Positions 1-8,287 are shown, counted from the first letter of the stretch. The stretch is DNA of 64,000 nucleotides from Conexibacter sp. CPCC 205762 (GCF_030646155.1 NZ_JAUTDN010000007.1:84167-148166), one strand, 5' to 3'. Notes: generated by a model not told the origin, from the sequence alone. Numbers and translations are program-made.

Positions 1-166
1 CGCGCGCGGCGGCGGCGCGCTGAAGCGCGGTCGCGGTCTTGCCGACGCCCTTCGCCCCTTCGAGTGCGATCGCGGGCAGCACGCTCAGCAGCTCGTCCAG
101 CTCGCGATCGACGACACGAGCGGCGTAGGGACGGGATCTGAGCGCTTCTGCACTACCGTTCTGCAC
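1..166 (-). CDS. ATP-binding protein, AAA/DUF4143-like (N-terminal part only)
   Basis: The first 55 codons of a minus-strand gene lie here; the rest is outside the window. The translation runs from VQNGSAEALRSRPYAARVVD through the block RELDELL to a Walker A loop, EGAKGVGKTATA, about 40 residues in. An RVVDxELDELL block just before a P-loop is what I know from bacterial AAA_14/DUF4143 ATPases, whose role is poorly known. GTG at 166 is chosen because an in-frame TGA ends at 170, two codons upstream, and the conserved block starts soon after. The start codon lies inside a 23-bp tandem repeat. No clear Shine-Dalgarno sequence is visible. Confidence 0.65.
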   Translation of the reverse strand, partial: MQNGSAEALRSRPYAARVVDRELDELLSVLPAIALEGAKGVGKTATALQRAAAAR

Positions 167-238
167 GGTTCAACACTACCGTTATGCACGGTTCAACGCT
201 ACCGTTCTGCACGCTTGAGCACTACCGTTCTGCACGCG
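151..238. repeat. 23-bp tandem repeat, four copies, at the 5' end of the ATPase gene
   Basis: Units begin at 151, 174, 197 and 220. The unit starts CACTACCGTTCTGCACGGTT and the period is exactly 23 bp; the fourth copy is incomplete. Copies 1 and 2 differ by one base (C to A), and copies 3 and 4 are more diverged near their ends. There are no unique spacers, so this is not CRISPR. The repeats cover the promoter and start codon of the minus-strand ATPase gene, which suggests an autoregulatory operator array or a repeated promoter element. That function is inferred. Confidence 0.8.
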
Positions 239-280
239 CACCGATGACGGCGCGCCGGGCGGGTGCGGTCGTGCGGGAGT

Positions 281-625
281 TCAGCCGCCGGCGAGGACGG
301 CGTCGAAGCCGTCGGCGCGGAGGACGTCCATGACCGCGTCGCGGTGGTCGCCCTGCAGCTCGATCACGCCGTCCTTCGCCGAGCCGCCGACGCCGCAGCG
401 CTTCTTCAGGCGGGCGGCGAGGTCGCGCAGGGCGTCGTCGCCGAGCGGGACGTTGGTGATCGTCGTGACGGTCTTGCCGCGGCGACCGGAGGTCTCGCGG
501 CGAACCTTGACGCGGCCGCCCTGCTGCGGGCGCTGCGCCGGCTGCGCGTCGCGCGCCTTGCGCTGGTCGCCGCCGCTGGAGGACCAGACGACGGCGGAGT
601 CGCGGTTGGGGGCGCGCTTCGGCAT
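281..625 (-). CDS. yciH: SUI1/YciH-family translation factor
   Basis: The 114-residue product has a basic N-terminus (MPKRAPNRDSAVVWSS) and a C-terminal SUI1/eIF1-like domain from about residue 45. The diagnostic run is KTVTTITNVPLGDDALRDLA, followed by LKKRCGVGGSAKDGVIELQGDHR. Bacterial YciH proteins resemble eukaryotic eIF1 and act at the small ribosomal subunit to influence initiation fidelity. Length and architecture match the family. The ATG at 625 is the first in-frame start before the basic tail. It stands alone, diverging from the phosphotransferase gene downstream. Confidence 0.85.
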   Translation of the reverse strand: MPKRAPNRDSAVVWSSSGGDQRKARDAQPAQRPQQGGRVKVRRETSGRRGKTVTTITNVPLGDDALRDLAARLKKRCGVGGSAKDGVIELQGDHRDAVMDVLRADGFDAVLAGG

Positions 626-657
626 CGCCTGAAACGTTAGAGGCTCGCGGGAGGAAG

Positions 658-688
658 CGCGGGGCGGGCCGCTCGGAACCGCCCCGCG
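658..688. other. Inverted repeat in the divergent yciH/phosphotransferase spacer
   Basis: CGCGGGGCGG (658-667) is repeated inverted as CCGCCCCGCG (679-688), a perfect 10-bp stem with an 11-base loop. It sits between two divergently transcribed genes and lacks a T-run. An operator or mRNA leader hairpin is more likely than a terminator. The rest of 626-824 shows no other gene. Confidence 0.4.
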
Positions 689-824
689 TCCCCCGAACCG
701 CCTTCGCCACGAAACGGCTCGTACTGACAGGAGCCAGCTTCCCGCGGAAGCGGCAGGGCGTCTGTCACGCGCGCGACGGAGCGGATGTCGAAGGCGCGAC
801 AGAGGTCGGCGGTAGGCTCGCGCG

Positions 825-1706
825 ATGGGTTCTCCCTTCGAGGCGGCGGTGGCGGCCGCGCGGGAGCTGGGGCTGGCGGTGAGCGATCCGGTCGTGCTGC
901 GGGACCGCTCGAACCTGCTGATCCACCTGCGGCCGGCGCCGGTCGTCGCGCGGGTCGCGACGGCGACGGCGGTGGCGCGACCGGGCGGGGAAGGGATCGT
1001 GCGCGAGCTGGCGGTCGCAGGCGCGCTCGCGGCGGCTGGCGCGGCTGTCGTCGCGCCGAGTGCGCTGCTGCCGCCGGGGCCGCATCGGCGCGGCGGCTTC
1101 GCGCTCAGCTTCTGGGAGTGGATCGAGCCGCGTCCCGGGCCGGTCGACGCCTTCGTCGCCGGCGCGCGGCTGCGTGAGTGTCACGAGGCGCTCGCCGCTG
1201 CGAACATCGCAGGGCTGGAGGAATGGGGCGCGCTGCGGGAGGCGGAGGCGCTCGTGGCGGGGCTCGGGGACGAGCATGGGCTCGATCCCGCCGACGTCGA
1301 GCTGCTGCGCGCGACCGGCGAGCGGGAGGTGACGCGGGCGACCGGGCTCGGCCTGCCGCTGCAGCCGGTCCACGGCGACGCGCACCTGCGCAACGTCCTG
1401 ACCGGCGCCGACGGGCCGCTGTGGAACGACTGGGAGGACAGCTTCCGCGGCCCGCGCGGCTGGGATCTCGCCTGCTTCTTCGCGACGCTGCCGCCGTTCG
1501 ACACGCAGGATCCGGCGCTCGCGGGGCAGGCCTACCGCGGCTACGGCGAGCCGCTCCACGCCGACGTGCTGCGCGCCCTCGTCGGCGCGCGCCGCTTCCA
1601 GATGCTCGCCTGGGGCGCGGCCTGGGCGCGCGACAGAGATCCCGCCGAGCGCGAGTGGTTCGCGACCCGCATGGCGGCGCTGCGCGAGCGGAACGCCGCG
1701 CGCTGA
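825..1706 (+). CDS. Aminoglycoside phosphotransferase-like (APH) family protein
   Basis: The 293-residue protein carries the APH/choline-kinase catalytic core. The catalytic loop PVHGDAHLRNVL lies near residue 180, followed by WNDWEDSFRGPRGWDLACFF, where the acidic residues equivalent to the Mg-binding DFD site fall. Family members transfer phosphate from ATP to hydroxyls of drugs, choline or sugars. No neighbour identifies the substrate, so a resistance role should not be assumed. The gene has its own upstream region and diverges from yciH. ATG 825 gives the usual family length. Confidence 0.8.
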   Translation: MGSPFEAAVAAARELGLAVSDPVVLRDRSNLLIHLRPAPVVARVATATAVARPGGEGIVRELAVAGALAAAGAAVVAPSALLPPGPHRRGGFALSFWEWIEPRPGPVDAFVAGARLRECHEALAAANIAGLEEWGALREAEALVAGLGDEHGLDPADVELLRATGEREVTRATGLGLPLQPVHGDAHLRNVLTGADGPLWNDWEDSFRGPRGWDLACFFATLPPFDTQDPALAGQAYRGYGEPLHADVLRALVGARRFQMLAWGAAWARDRDPAEREWFATRMAALRERNAAR

Positions 1707-1814
1707 GGCCGGCGCCCGGCGCGGCGAACGCCGCGTCCGGAAACCGCTAGCGGCGGCGGCGGGTCGCGAGCGACTGTGTCGGAGCACCACGCATCCGACA
1801 CGAAAGGACTCACC

Positions 1815-2594
1815 ATGGATCTCGACCTCGCCGGACGCACCGCCGTCGTCACCGGCGCCAGCCGCGGCATCGGCCTGGAGATCGTGTGCGCGCTCGTCGC
1901 CGAGGGCGTCACCGTCGTCGCCGGCGCGCGCACCCCGACCGACGAGCTGCGCGCGCTGACCGACCGTGTCGTCGCGGTCGACCTCGCGCTCGCCGGCGGC
2001 CCGGAGGAGCTGATCGCCGCCGCGCTCGCCGACGGCGACGGGATCGACCTGCTCGTCAACAACGTCGGCGGCAACCCGGCCCCGTTCGACGGCTTCCTCT
2101 CGGTCACCGACGAGCACTGGGACCACGTGCTGGAGCTGAACCTGATGAGCACCGTGCGCGCGACCCGCGCCGCGCTGCCGAGCCTGGTGCAGCGGCGCGG
2201 GGCGATCGTCAACGTCGCCTCCGCCAACGCCCACCTCGCACAGCCGGTCGTGGTCGCCTACGCCGCCGCGAAGGCCGCGATGCTCAACCTCGGCAAGGCG
2301 CTCGCCGACGAGTTCGGCCCGCAGGGCGTGCGCGTCAACACGATCTCGCCCGGTCCGACGCTGACCTCGCTGTGGACCGCCGAAGGCAGCGCCGGCGCGG
2401 CGATGGCGACCGCGATGGGGCTGACGCAGCAGCAGCTGATCGAGCAGCTGCCGGCGATGGCCGGAATGACGAACGGCGCGATGACCGATCCGGCCGAGGT
2501 CGCCGCGCTCGTGCTGCTGCTCGCCTCCGGCGCCGCGCCGAGCATGCGCGGCGCGGAGCTGGTGATCGACGGCGGCCTGCTGAAGGCGGTCTAG
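1815..2594 (+). CDS. Short-chain dehydrogenase/reductase
   Basis: The 259-residue Rossmann enzyme has the SDR nucleotide-binding motif VTGASRGIGLEI near the N-terminus, NNVGG around residue 80, a catalytic YAAAK about residue 150, and the C-terminal SPGPTLTSLW segment. SDRs of this classical type use NAD(P)H on alcohols or ketones; the substrate is not evident. ATG 1815 is preferred over the in-frame start at 1776 because AAAGGA lies just upstream and the Rossmann strand starts right after. The gene ends tail to tail with the acetyltransferase gene, the stop codons sharing CTAG. Confidence 0.88.
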   Translation: MDLDLAGRTAVVTGASRGIGLEIVCALVAEGVTVVAGARTPTDELRALTDRVVAVDLALAGGPEELIAAALADGDGIDLLVNNVGGNPAPFDGFLSVTDEHWDHVLELNLMSTVRATRAALPSLVQRRGAIVNVASANAHLAQPVVVAYAAAKAAMLNLGKALADEFGPQGVRVNTISPGPTLTSLWTAEGSAGAAMATAMGLTQQQLIEQLPAMAGMTNGAMTDPAEVAALVLLLASGAAPSMRGAELVIDGGLLKAV

Positions 2595-3127
2595 ACGGAG
2601 GCGCGGAGGATCGCGCAGTCGAGCTCGAACAGGACCGCGTCGGCCTCGTGCGCGAAGCCGCAGCGGTCGAGCACCGCGAGCGCGGGCGCGTTGTCCTGCG
2701 TCGCGAAGGCGACGACCGAGCTGAGCCCCTTCAGCGACGGCGCGTGCTGGAGCGCCAGCCGCGTCAGCTCGGTCGCGTAGCCGCGCCGCTGCAGGTCGGC
2801 GGCGACGATGAAGCCGGCCTCGACCTCAGCGCGGCCCGCGACGATCGTGTGACCGAGACCGACCTGGCCGACGAAGGCGCCGCCGTCGCGCTCGCGCACC
2901 GTCCACGGGCCGAAGCCGTGACAGCGCCAATGGGCGTCGAAGTGACCGACGAACGCCTCGCTCTGCTCGCGCGTGCGGACGCCGCCGAGGTGCTTGGGCC
3001 ACAGCGGCTCGGCGACGCGCGGGTCGGCGAACAGCACGGCGTAGTCGTCGACGTCGGCGGCAAGGTCGACGCGCGTCGCGACGAGGCGGTCGGTCGTCAG
3101 CTCAGCGGGGAACGGGGAGGGGGCCAT
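2591..3127 (-). CDS. GNAT-family N-acetyltransferase (RimJ/RimL type)
   Basis: The 178-residue protein fits the Acetyltransf_3 group. TDRLVATRVDLAADVDDYAV leads the fold, the middle contains FVGQVGLGH, and the acetyl-CoA loop region is QRRGYATELTRLALQHA. NAPALAVLDRCGFAHE is the typical C-terminal strand. Such enzymes acetylate protein N-termini or small amines. The target cannot be told from context. It is transcribed toward the SDR gene and overlaps its stop by four bases. Confidence 0.85.
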   Translation of the reverse strand: MAPSPFPAELTTDRLVATRVDLAADVDDYAVLFADPRVAEPLWPKHLGGVRTREQSEAFVGHFDAHWRCHGFGPWTVRERDGGAFVGQVGLGHTIVAGRAEVEAGFIVAADLQRRGYATELTRLALQHAPSLKGLSSVVAFATQDNAPALAVLDRCGFAHEADAVLFELDCAILRASV

Positions 3128-3208
3128 CGCGTCAGCGTACGTCGCACCGCGCGCCGGTCGGCGGGCTGGCGGCGCGCGGCGCGGCGCCGCGAGCCGTCGC
3201 GTGCGCCT

Positions 3209-4396
3209 CTACTCCGGCTGCTCCTCGCCGCCGGCCCACTGCGCCCACGGACCGAGTCTGTCGAGCAGCGGGCCGCGCGCCTCCAGCGCCCAGCGCGCCT
3301 GCTGCGGCCAGTCGCCGAACGGGTCGCCGGCCGGCTGGGCGCCGAGCGCCTGCTGCGCGTGCAGCGGCCAGTCGGGGTCGTCGAGCGCGGTGCGGCCCAT
3401 CGCGACGAGGTCGGCCTCACCGTCGGCGACGATCGCCTGCGCGTGCTCGGGGTCGACGACGAGGCCGACGGCCATCGTCGCGATCCCGGCCTCGGCGCGC
3501 ACGCGCGCGGCGTACGGCACCTGGTAGCCGTAGTGCTCCGGGTGGGCGTAGCGGCGGCCGACGCCGCCGGAGGAGCAGTCGACCACGTCGACGCCGCGCG
3601 CCGCCAGCTCGCGCGCGAAGGCGACGGTGTCGTCGGCGGTCGTGCCGCTGTCGGGGTCGCCGTCGACGGCGGAGACGCGCACGAACAGCGGCAGCTCGTC
3701 GGGCCACTCGGCGCGCAGCCGCTCGGCGATCTCCAGCGGCAGCCGCATGCGGCCGGCGAGGTCGCCGCCGTACTGGTCGTCGCGTCTGTTGGAGATCGGC
3801 GACAGGAAGGCGTTCATCAGGTAACCGTGGGCGCAGTGCAGCTCGATCGCCTTGAAGCCGGCGGCGCGCGCCCGCCGCGCGGCCGCGACGAACTGCTCGG
3901 TCACCTCTGAGATCTCCTCGATCGTCAGCGCGTGCGGCACGTGCCAGCCGGGGACGGCCGCCTCGGCGCTCGCCGAGACCGTCTGCCAGGGCGCCTCGCC
4001 GCGGGCGGCGTCGTCGGCGTCGAGCGGCCCGCCGCCCTGCCACGGCCGGCGCGTGCTCGCCTTCGGCCCGGCGTGCGCGAGCTGGATCGCGGGCGCGGCG
4101 CCGTGCTGTTCGAGGAAGGCGACGATCCGCTTCAGCGGCTCGACGTGGTCGTCGGACCAGATGCCGAGGTCGCCGGGGGTGATGCGGCCCTCCGGCGCGA
4201 CGCCGGTCGCCTCGACGACGACGAGCCCGAAGCCGCCGAGCGCGAAGCGGCCGAGATGGACGAGGTGGAAGTCGTTCGCGAGCCCGTCGACCGCGGAGTA
4301 CTGGCACATCGGCGAGACGGCGAGGCGGTTGCGCAGCCTCAGCTCGCGCAGCTGGAGCGGGTGGAAGAGGTGGGCCGTCGCGGCGATGTCAGCCAT
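3209..4396 (-). CDS. NADH:flavin oxidoreductase, Old Yellow Enzyme (YqjM/NamA-like)
   Basis: The 395-residue TIM-barrel flavoenzyme shows SPMCQYSAVDG near residue 30 (the YqjM-type cysteine), LAHAGPKAS, the HCAHGYL substrate/flavin motif, NRRDDQYGGDLAGRMRL and SSGGVGRR. OYE enzymes reduce activated C=C bonds with NADPH through FMN. The start ATG 4396 follows AGGAGAACCG. It diverges from the SDR gene at 4457 across a 60-bp region with palindromes, so the two may be co-controlled. Exact substrate unknown. Confidence 0.9.
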   Translation of the reverse strand: MADIAATAHLFHPLQLRELRLRNRLAVSPMCQYSAVDGLANDFHLVHLGRFALGGFGLVVVEATGVAPEGRITPGDLGIWSDDHVEPLKRIVAFLEQHGAAPAIQLAHAGPKASTRRPWQGGGPLDADDAARGEAPWQTVSASAEAAVPGWHVPHALTIEEISEVTEQFVAAARRARAAGFKAIELHCAHGYLMNAFLSPISNRRDDQYGGDLAGRMRLPLEIAERLRAEWPDELPLFVRVSAVDGDPDSGTTADDTVAFARELAARGVDVVDCSSGGVGRRYAHPEHYGYQVPYAARVRAEAGIATMAVGLVVDPEHAQAIVADGEADLVAMGRTALDDPDWPLHAQQALGAQPAGDPFGDWPQQARWALEARGPLLDRLGPWAQWAGGEEQPE

Positions 4397-4421
4397 CGGT
4401 TCTCCTGACTCAAACTAATAA

Positions 4422-4455
4422 GTGCGCAAGCCGCACAGACGTGCGATGATCGCAC
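4422..4455. promoter_or_regulatory. Two adjacent inverted repeats in the OYE/SDR divergent promoter
   Basis: GTGCG-N5-CGCAC (4422-4436) is followed by GTGCGATGATCGCAC (4441-4455), a perfect 7+1+7 palindrome ending one base before the ATG at 4457. Placed between divergent genes, they look like operator sites for a dimeric repressor. The regulator is unknown; the GTGCG core partly resembles the TGCGAAC half-sites further downstream. Confidence 0.55.
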
Positions 4456-4456
4456 A

Positions 4457-5314
4457 ATGACCGATCTTTCGCCCGCGACGACCGCCCTCCCGGCGCTGCT
4501 GCGCGATCGTGTCGCGCTCGTCACCGGTGCCGCCAACGGGCTCGGAGCCACGATAGCCGCGACGCTCGCGGCCGCCGGCGCGCGCGGCGTCGCGCTCGAC
4601 CGCGAGCCGGTCGCCGAGCCGCCGGCGGACTGGCTCGGCCTCGCCGCCGACGTCACCGACCCGGCGGCGCTGCGCGCCGCCCTGACGACGACCGTCGAGC
4701 GCTTCGGCCGCCTCGACGTCGTCGTCGCCAACGCCGGCGTCGTGCCGCCCTGGCGCGCGACCGCGGAGCTCGACGCGGCCGAGTGGGACCGCGTCAGCAG
4801 CGTCAACGTGCGCGGCGTCGCCGACACGATCGCGGCCGCCGCGCCCGCGCTCGCCAAGGCGGCGCGCACGCCGCTGCCGGGTGCTGCCGCCGCACTCGTG
4901 CGCGCCGGTGAGCGCGGCGCGCCGACGCCGCCGCGCGGAGGCGCTTCCGTCATCGCGATCGCCTCGATCAACGCGCGCAAGGCGCACCCGCGCCAGGCGC
5001 TCTACAGCGCGACCAAGCACGCCGTCGTCGGCGTCGTGCGCGCGACCGCGCTCGACCTCGGCGCCGACGGGATCCGCGTCAACGCCGTCGCGCCCGGCGC
5101 GATCGCGACCGACGCGCTGCTCGGCCGGATGGCGAGACGCGCCGCCGCCGGCGGGCTCGCGGCAGACGACGCGCTCGCCGCTGCGGCCCAAGAGACCGCG
5201 CTCGGCCGCATCGCGACCGCCGAGGAGGTCGCGCAGACCGTCCTCTTCCTCGCCAGCGACCTCGCCTCGGGCGTCACCGGCCAGGTGATCCCGGTCGACG
5301 CCGGCATCGCATGA
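4457..5314 (+). CDS. Short-chain dehydrogenase/reductase with an Ala/Pro-rich insert
   Basis: The 285-residue SDR has VTGAANGLGATIA (cofactor loop), NAGV about residue 93, SINARKAHPRQALYSATKHA with the catalytic YxxxK, and a C-terminal FLASDLASGVTGQVIPVDAG. An Ala/Pro/Arg-rich stretch of about 25 residues (PLPGAAAALVRAGERG onward) is inserted before the catalytic serine strand, making the protein longer than usual. The ATG comes almost directly after a palindrome with no clear ribosome site. It is probably co-transcribed with the next SDR gene, 24 bases downstream. Confidence 0.88.
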   Translation: MTDLSPATTALPALLRDRVALVTGAANGLGATIAATLAAAGARGVALDREPVAEPPADWLGLAADVTDPAALRAALTTTVERFGRLDVVVANAGVVPPWRATAELDAAEWDRVSSVNVRGVADTIAAAAPALAKAARTPLPGAAAALVRAGERGAPTPPRGGASVIAIASINARKAHPRQALYSATKHAVVGVVRATALDLGADGIRVNAVAPGAIATDALLGRMARRAAAGGLAADDALAAAAQETALGRIATAEEVAQTVLFLASDLASGVTGQVIPVDAGIA

Positions 5315-5338
5315 CCTGCATCGAAGGAGCCACGCACC

Positions 5339-6103
5339 ATGCATGACCTGACCGGACGAACCGTCCTGCTGACCGGCGCCTCGAAGGGCATCGGCGCCGC
5401 GACCGCGGAGGCGCTCGGCGCCGCCGGCGCCAACGTCGTCGCCCACTACGGCGGCGACCGCGCCGGCGCCGAGGCGGCGACCGCGCAGATCCCGCAGGAG
5501 CGGAAGCTGCTGCTGCAGGCCGACCTCGCCGACCTCGGTGCGGTGCGCGCGATGTGGGAGGAGGCGGTCGCCTGGCAGGGGCGCGTCGACGTGCTCGTCA
5601 ACAACGCCGCCGTGATGCTCGACTCGCCGCTGAACGGCAGCGACGACGAGTGGGACGCCTCGTGGGCGCGCCAGCTCGACGTCAACGTCAAGGGCCCGGC
5701 GGCGCTGCTGCGCGCCGCGACCCGCCACCACCTCGAGCACGCCGGCGGCGTGATCGTGACGCTGTCGAGCTGGGCCGCGCAGCGCGGCGCCGGCAATCCG
5801 GACCTGATCGCCTACTCCGGCTCGAAGGCCGCGATCAAGGCGGCGACGCAGACGATCGCGCGCGCCCACGCGGCCGACGGCGTGCTCGCGTACGTCGTCG
5901 CGCCGGGCGTGGTGCGGACGCAGATGTCGGAGGTCTCGGCGCAGCGGACCGGCGGCGAGGAAGCCCTCACCGCCAGCCTGACGATGAAGGAGTGGGTGCC
6001 GCCGAGCGACCTCGCCGACCTCGTCACCTACCTGGCGAGCGGCCGCTGCCGGCACCTGACGGGCGCCACCCTCGATGTGAATGGCGCCTCGTACGTCCGG
6101 TGA
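5339..6103 (+). CDS. Short-chain dehydrogenase/reductase (FabG-like)
   Basis: The 254-residue protein has the SDR signature LTGASKGIGAATAEALG, VDVLVNNAAVM, TLSSWAAQRG, catalytic LIAYSGSKAAIKAATQTIAR and a C-terminal YLASGRCRHLTGATLDVNG. A good AAGGAG ribosome site lies upstream of ATG 5339. It is second in a two-gene plus-strand unit and ends 7 bp from the convergent DapA-family gene. The reaction is a ketone/alcohol interconversion with NAD(P)H; substrate unassigned. Confidence 0.88.
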   Translation: MHDLTGRTVLLTGASKGIGAATAEALGAAGANVVAHYGGDRAGAEAATAQIPQERKLLLQADLADLGAVRAMWEEAVAWQGRVDVLVNNAAVMLDSPLNGSDDEWDASWARQLDVNVKGPAALLRAATRHHLEHAGGVIVTLSSWAAQRGAGNPDLIAYSGSKAAIKAATQTIARAHAADGVLAYVVAPGVVRTQMSEVSAQRTGGEEALTASLTMKEWVPPSDLADLVTYLASGRCRHLTGATLDVNGASYVR

Positions 6104-6110
6104 GCTGAGG

Positions 6111-7055
6111 TCAGACCGCCGCGGTCGCCGACTCGATGCGCGCGGTGAGCGCGTCGAGCTGGTCGATCACGGCGGTCAGCTTCGCCAGCTTCTCGGTGCC
6201 CTCGGCGCCGAGCGATCTGAACGTCTTCAGCGGCGCCCGCACGTCGCCGACCGGGTAGCCGACGGCGGCCGCGAGCGCCTTCGAGTAGCACTGGTAGCCG
6301 TAGAGCGGATGGCCCTCCTGCAGCACGTGGTCGATCGTGTCGAGCAGTCTCTCGATCTGCTTCGCCTCCTCGACGCGGCCCTCGGCCATCAGGTCGCAGA
6401 TCACGCGCGAGGGGCGCGGCGTGTAGTTCCCGAACGGGTTGACGTAGCCGATCGCGCCGAGCAGATAGGACTCGACGATCCGCTCGCCGGCGAAGACGTT
6501 CATGACGCCCTCGGTCGCCTCGATCACGTCGAAGACGCGGGCGACGTCGGTCGACGCCTCCTTGATGTAGCGGATCTGCTCGTGGTCCCGCGTGAGTCTC
6601 GCGACGAGCGACGCCTTCATGTCGACGTTCGTCGTGTACGGGTTGTTGTAGAGCATGATCGGCAGCTCGACCGCGTCGCAGATCGCGCCGTAGTAGTCGG
6701 CGATCTCGTCCTCGGTCGGCGTCACGTAGTACGGCGGCGAGATCATCAGGCCGTCGGCGCCCAGCGTCTGCGCCTCGCGGGCGTAGCGGACGGCGTTGGG
6801 CGTGTGCGTGTTGGCGGCGCCGACCAGCACCGGGACGCGCCCGTCGACGTGCTTGACGGTCGTCTCGACGAGCGCGGTCCGCTCGTCGTCGCTGACCGAC
6901 AGGAACTCGCCGGTCGTGCCGAAGACGATCAGCCCGGGAACGCCCTCTTCCAGCTGCCAGTCGATGAAGCGCTTCATCGCGTCGAGGTCGACGGACGAGC
7001 CGTCCTCGGTGAAGGGCGTGATCGTGACGGTGTAGCTCCCGCGAAACTCCGGCAT
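6111..7055 (-). CDS. Dihydrodipicolinate synthase (DapA)-family lyase or deaminase
   Basis: The 314-residue TIM-barrel class I aldolase shows VFGTTGEFLSVSDDE, MISPPYYVTPTE, YNNPYTTNVDM and the Schiff-base lysine in YIKEAS. ATG 7055 follows AGAGGAG; an in-frame start further upstream lacks support. True DapA serves lysine synthesis, but relatives include sugar-acid aldolases and the pyrroline-4-hydroxy-2-carboxylate deaminase of hydroxyproline catabolism. Its neighbours are an FAD amine oxidase, an amino-acid transporter and, further on, a semialdehyde-type dehydrogenase. I therefore favour a catabolic role. The substrate is inferred, not shown. Confidence 0.82.
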   Translation of the reverse strand: MPEFRGSYTVTITPFTEDGSSVDLDAMKRFIDWQLEEGVPGLIVFGTTGEFLSVSDDERTALVETTVKHVDGRVPVLVGAANTHTPNAVRYAREAQTLGADGLMISPPYYVTPTEDEIADYYGAICDAVELPIMLYNNPYTTNVDMKASLVARLTRDHEQIRYIKEASTDVARVFDVIEATEGVMNVFAGERIVESYLLGAIGYVNPFGNYTPRPSRVICDLMAEGRVEEAKQIERLLDTIDHVLQEGHPLYGYQCYSKALAAAVGYPVGDVRAPLKTFRSLGAEGTEKLAKLTAVIDQLDALTARIESATAAV

Positions 7056-7064
7056 GGTCTCCTC

Positions 7065-7090
7065 TGCGAACGAACGTGCGAACTGCGAAC
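7065..7090. promoter_or_regulatory. Triple TGCGAAC half-sites in the DapA-like/FAD oxidase promoter
   Basis: TGCGAAC occurs at 7065-7071, 7077-7083 and 7084-7090 inside the 58-bp gap between the divergent genes starting at 7055 and 7114. GCGAACTTCGC (7085-7095) is itself palindromic. The same heptamer, or its complement GTTCGCA, recurs in other control regions of this island. A binding site for one of the two local IclR regulators is the simplest reading. Confidence 0.6.
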
Positions 7091-7113
7091 TTCGCCTACG
7101 ATACGCCCTCACC

Positions 7114-8271
7114 GTGAGAACCGCACCTTCTGATCAGACACAGGTCCTCGTGGTCGGCGGCGGGATCGCCGGCGCCGCGACCGCCTACCGGCTCGCCCAG
7201 GCCGGCGTCGAGACCGTCCTGCTCGAGCGCTTCGACCTCGGCACGCAGGCCTCCGGCGCCAACGCCGGCTCGATGCACGGGCAGATCCAGTTCACCCCCT
7301 TCCGCGACTTCGGCTGGGAGTGGGCGCGTCGCTGGGCGCCGACGCTGAGACTGCTGGAGGCGTCGGTCGAGATCTGGAAGGGCCTCGACAGGGAGCTGGG
7401 CGTCGACGTCGAGCTGAGACTGGGCGGCGGGCTGCTGGTCGCGTCAGACGAAAGACAGCTGCGGCTGATCGAAAGAAAGGTGGCGCTGGAGAACGAGCAC
7501 GGCGTCGCCTCGCAGCTGCTCGACCGCGCCGCGCTGCGCGCGGTCGCGCCGTACGTCGCCGACGAGATGGTCGGCGGCGAGCTGTGCCCGATCGAGGGCA
7601 AGGCGAACCCGCTGCTGGCGACGCCGGCGTTCGCCGCCGCGGCCGAGCGGGCCGGCGCCCGCATCGTCCGCAACGCCGAGGTGACGGCGATCGAACGGAC
7701 CCGCGACGGCTTCGAGCTGACGACGACGCGCGGTCGCTTCCGCTCCCCGAAGCTGGTCCTGTGCGCCGGCGCGGCGACCGCGCCGCTCGCGCGCATGCTC
7801 GGGATCGAGCTGCCGATCGAGGGCCATCCGATGCAGGTCAACGTGACCGAGGCGGTCGCGCCGCTGGTGCCGCACCTCGTCTACTTCGCCGGCGACAGAC
7901 TGACGCTGAAGCAGGCGCGGATCGGCTCGCTGCTGATCGGCGGCGGCTGGCCCGCTACCGTTCATCCCGGAACCGGCAGATTGACCGTCGACCTCCACGG
8001 CGTCCGTCGCAACCTCGCCGTCGCCCGCCGGGTCGTGCCCGCCGTCGGCGCCGCGCGACTGCTGCGGACGTGGGTCGGCGTCAACAACGGCGTCCCCGAC
8101 GAGACCCCGATCGTCGCGGCGCTGGACGAGGTCGCACCGGGTCTGGTCGTCGGCACGTTCCCCTATCTCGGCTTCTCCGCCGGGCCGATCATGGGCGAGC
8201 TGCTGGCCGATCTGGCGCGTGGGCGCGAGCCCCGCTTCGACCTCTCTCCGTATCACCCCTCGCGGTTTTAA
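7114..8271 (+). CDS. FAD-dependent amine/amino-acid oxidoreductase (DAO family)
   Basis: The 385-residue protein has an N-terminal FAD-binding loop VLVVGGGIAGAATAYRLAQ (residues 11-30), the DAO-family motif LLERFDLGTQASGANAGS, and a C-terminal PYLGFSAGPIMGELLADL. It resembles the beta subunits of sarcosine, opine and D-hydroxyproline dehydrogenases, which oxidise secondary amines. GTG 7114 is chosen because it follows the control region and leads straight into the Rossmann strand. It heads the transporter operon. Its likely partner is the [2Fe-2S]/FAD protein at 11594-13402, in the opposite orientation. Confidence 0.85.
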   Translation: MRTAPSDQTQVLVVGGGIAGAATAYRLAQAGVETVLLERFDLGTQASGANAGSMHGQIQFTPFRDFGWEWARRWAPTLRLLEASVEIWKGLDRELGVDVELRLGGGLLVASDERQLRLIERKVALENEHGVASQLLDRAALRAVAPYVADEMVGGELCPIEGKANPLLATPAFAAAAERAGARIVRNAEVTAIERTRDGFELTTTRGRFRSPKLVLCAGAATAPLARMLGIELPIEGHPMQVNVTEAVAPLVPHLVYFAGDRLTLKQARIGSLLIGGGWPATVHPGTGRLTVDLHGVRRNLAVARRVVPAVGAARLLRTWVGVNNGVPDETPIVAALDEVAPGLVVGTFPYLGFSAGPIMGELLADLARGREPRFDLSPYHPSRF

Positions 8272-8287
8272 CTGACAACTCCATTTC

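Noticed and set aside
151..238. CRISPR array at the 23-bp repeats
   Set aside because: The units are directly abutting with no spacers, and no cas gene is nearby.
7054..7113. Upstream ATG start for the FAD oxidase
   Set aside because: It would place the triple TGCGAAC control region inside the gene and overlap the start of the divergent DapA-like gene.
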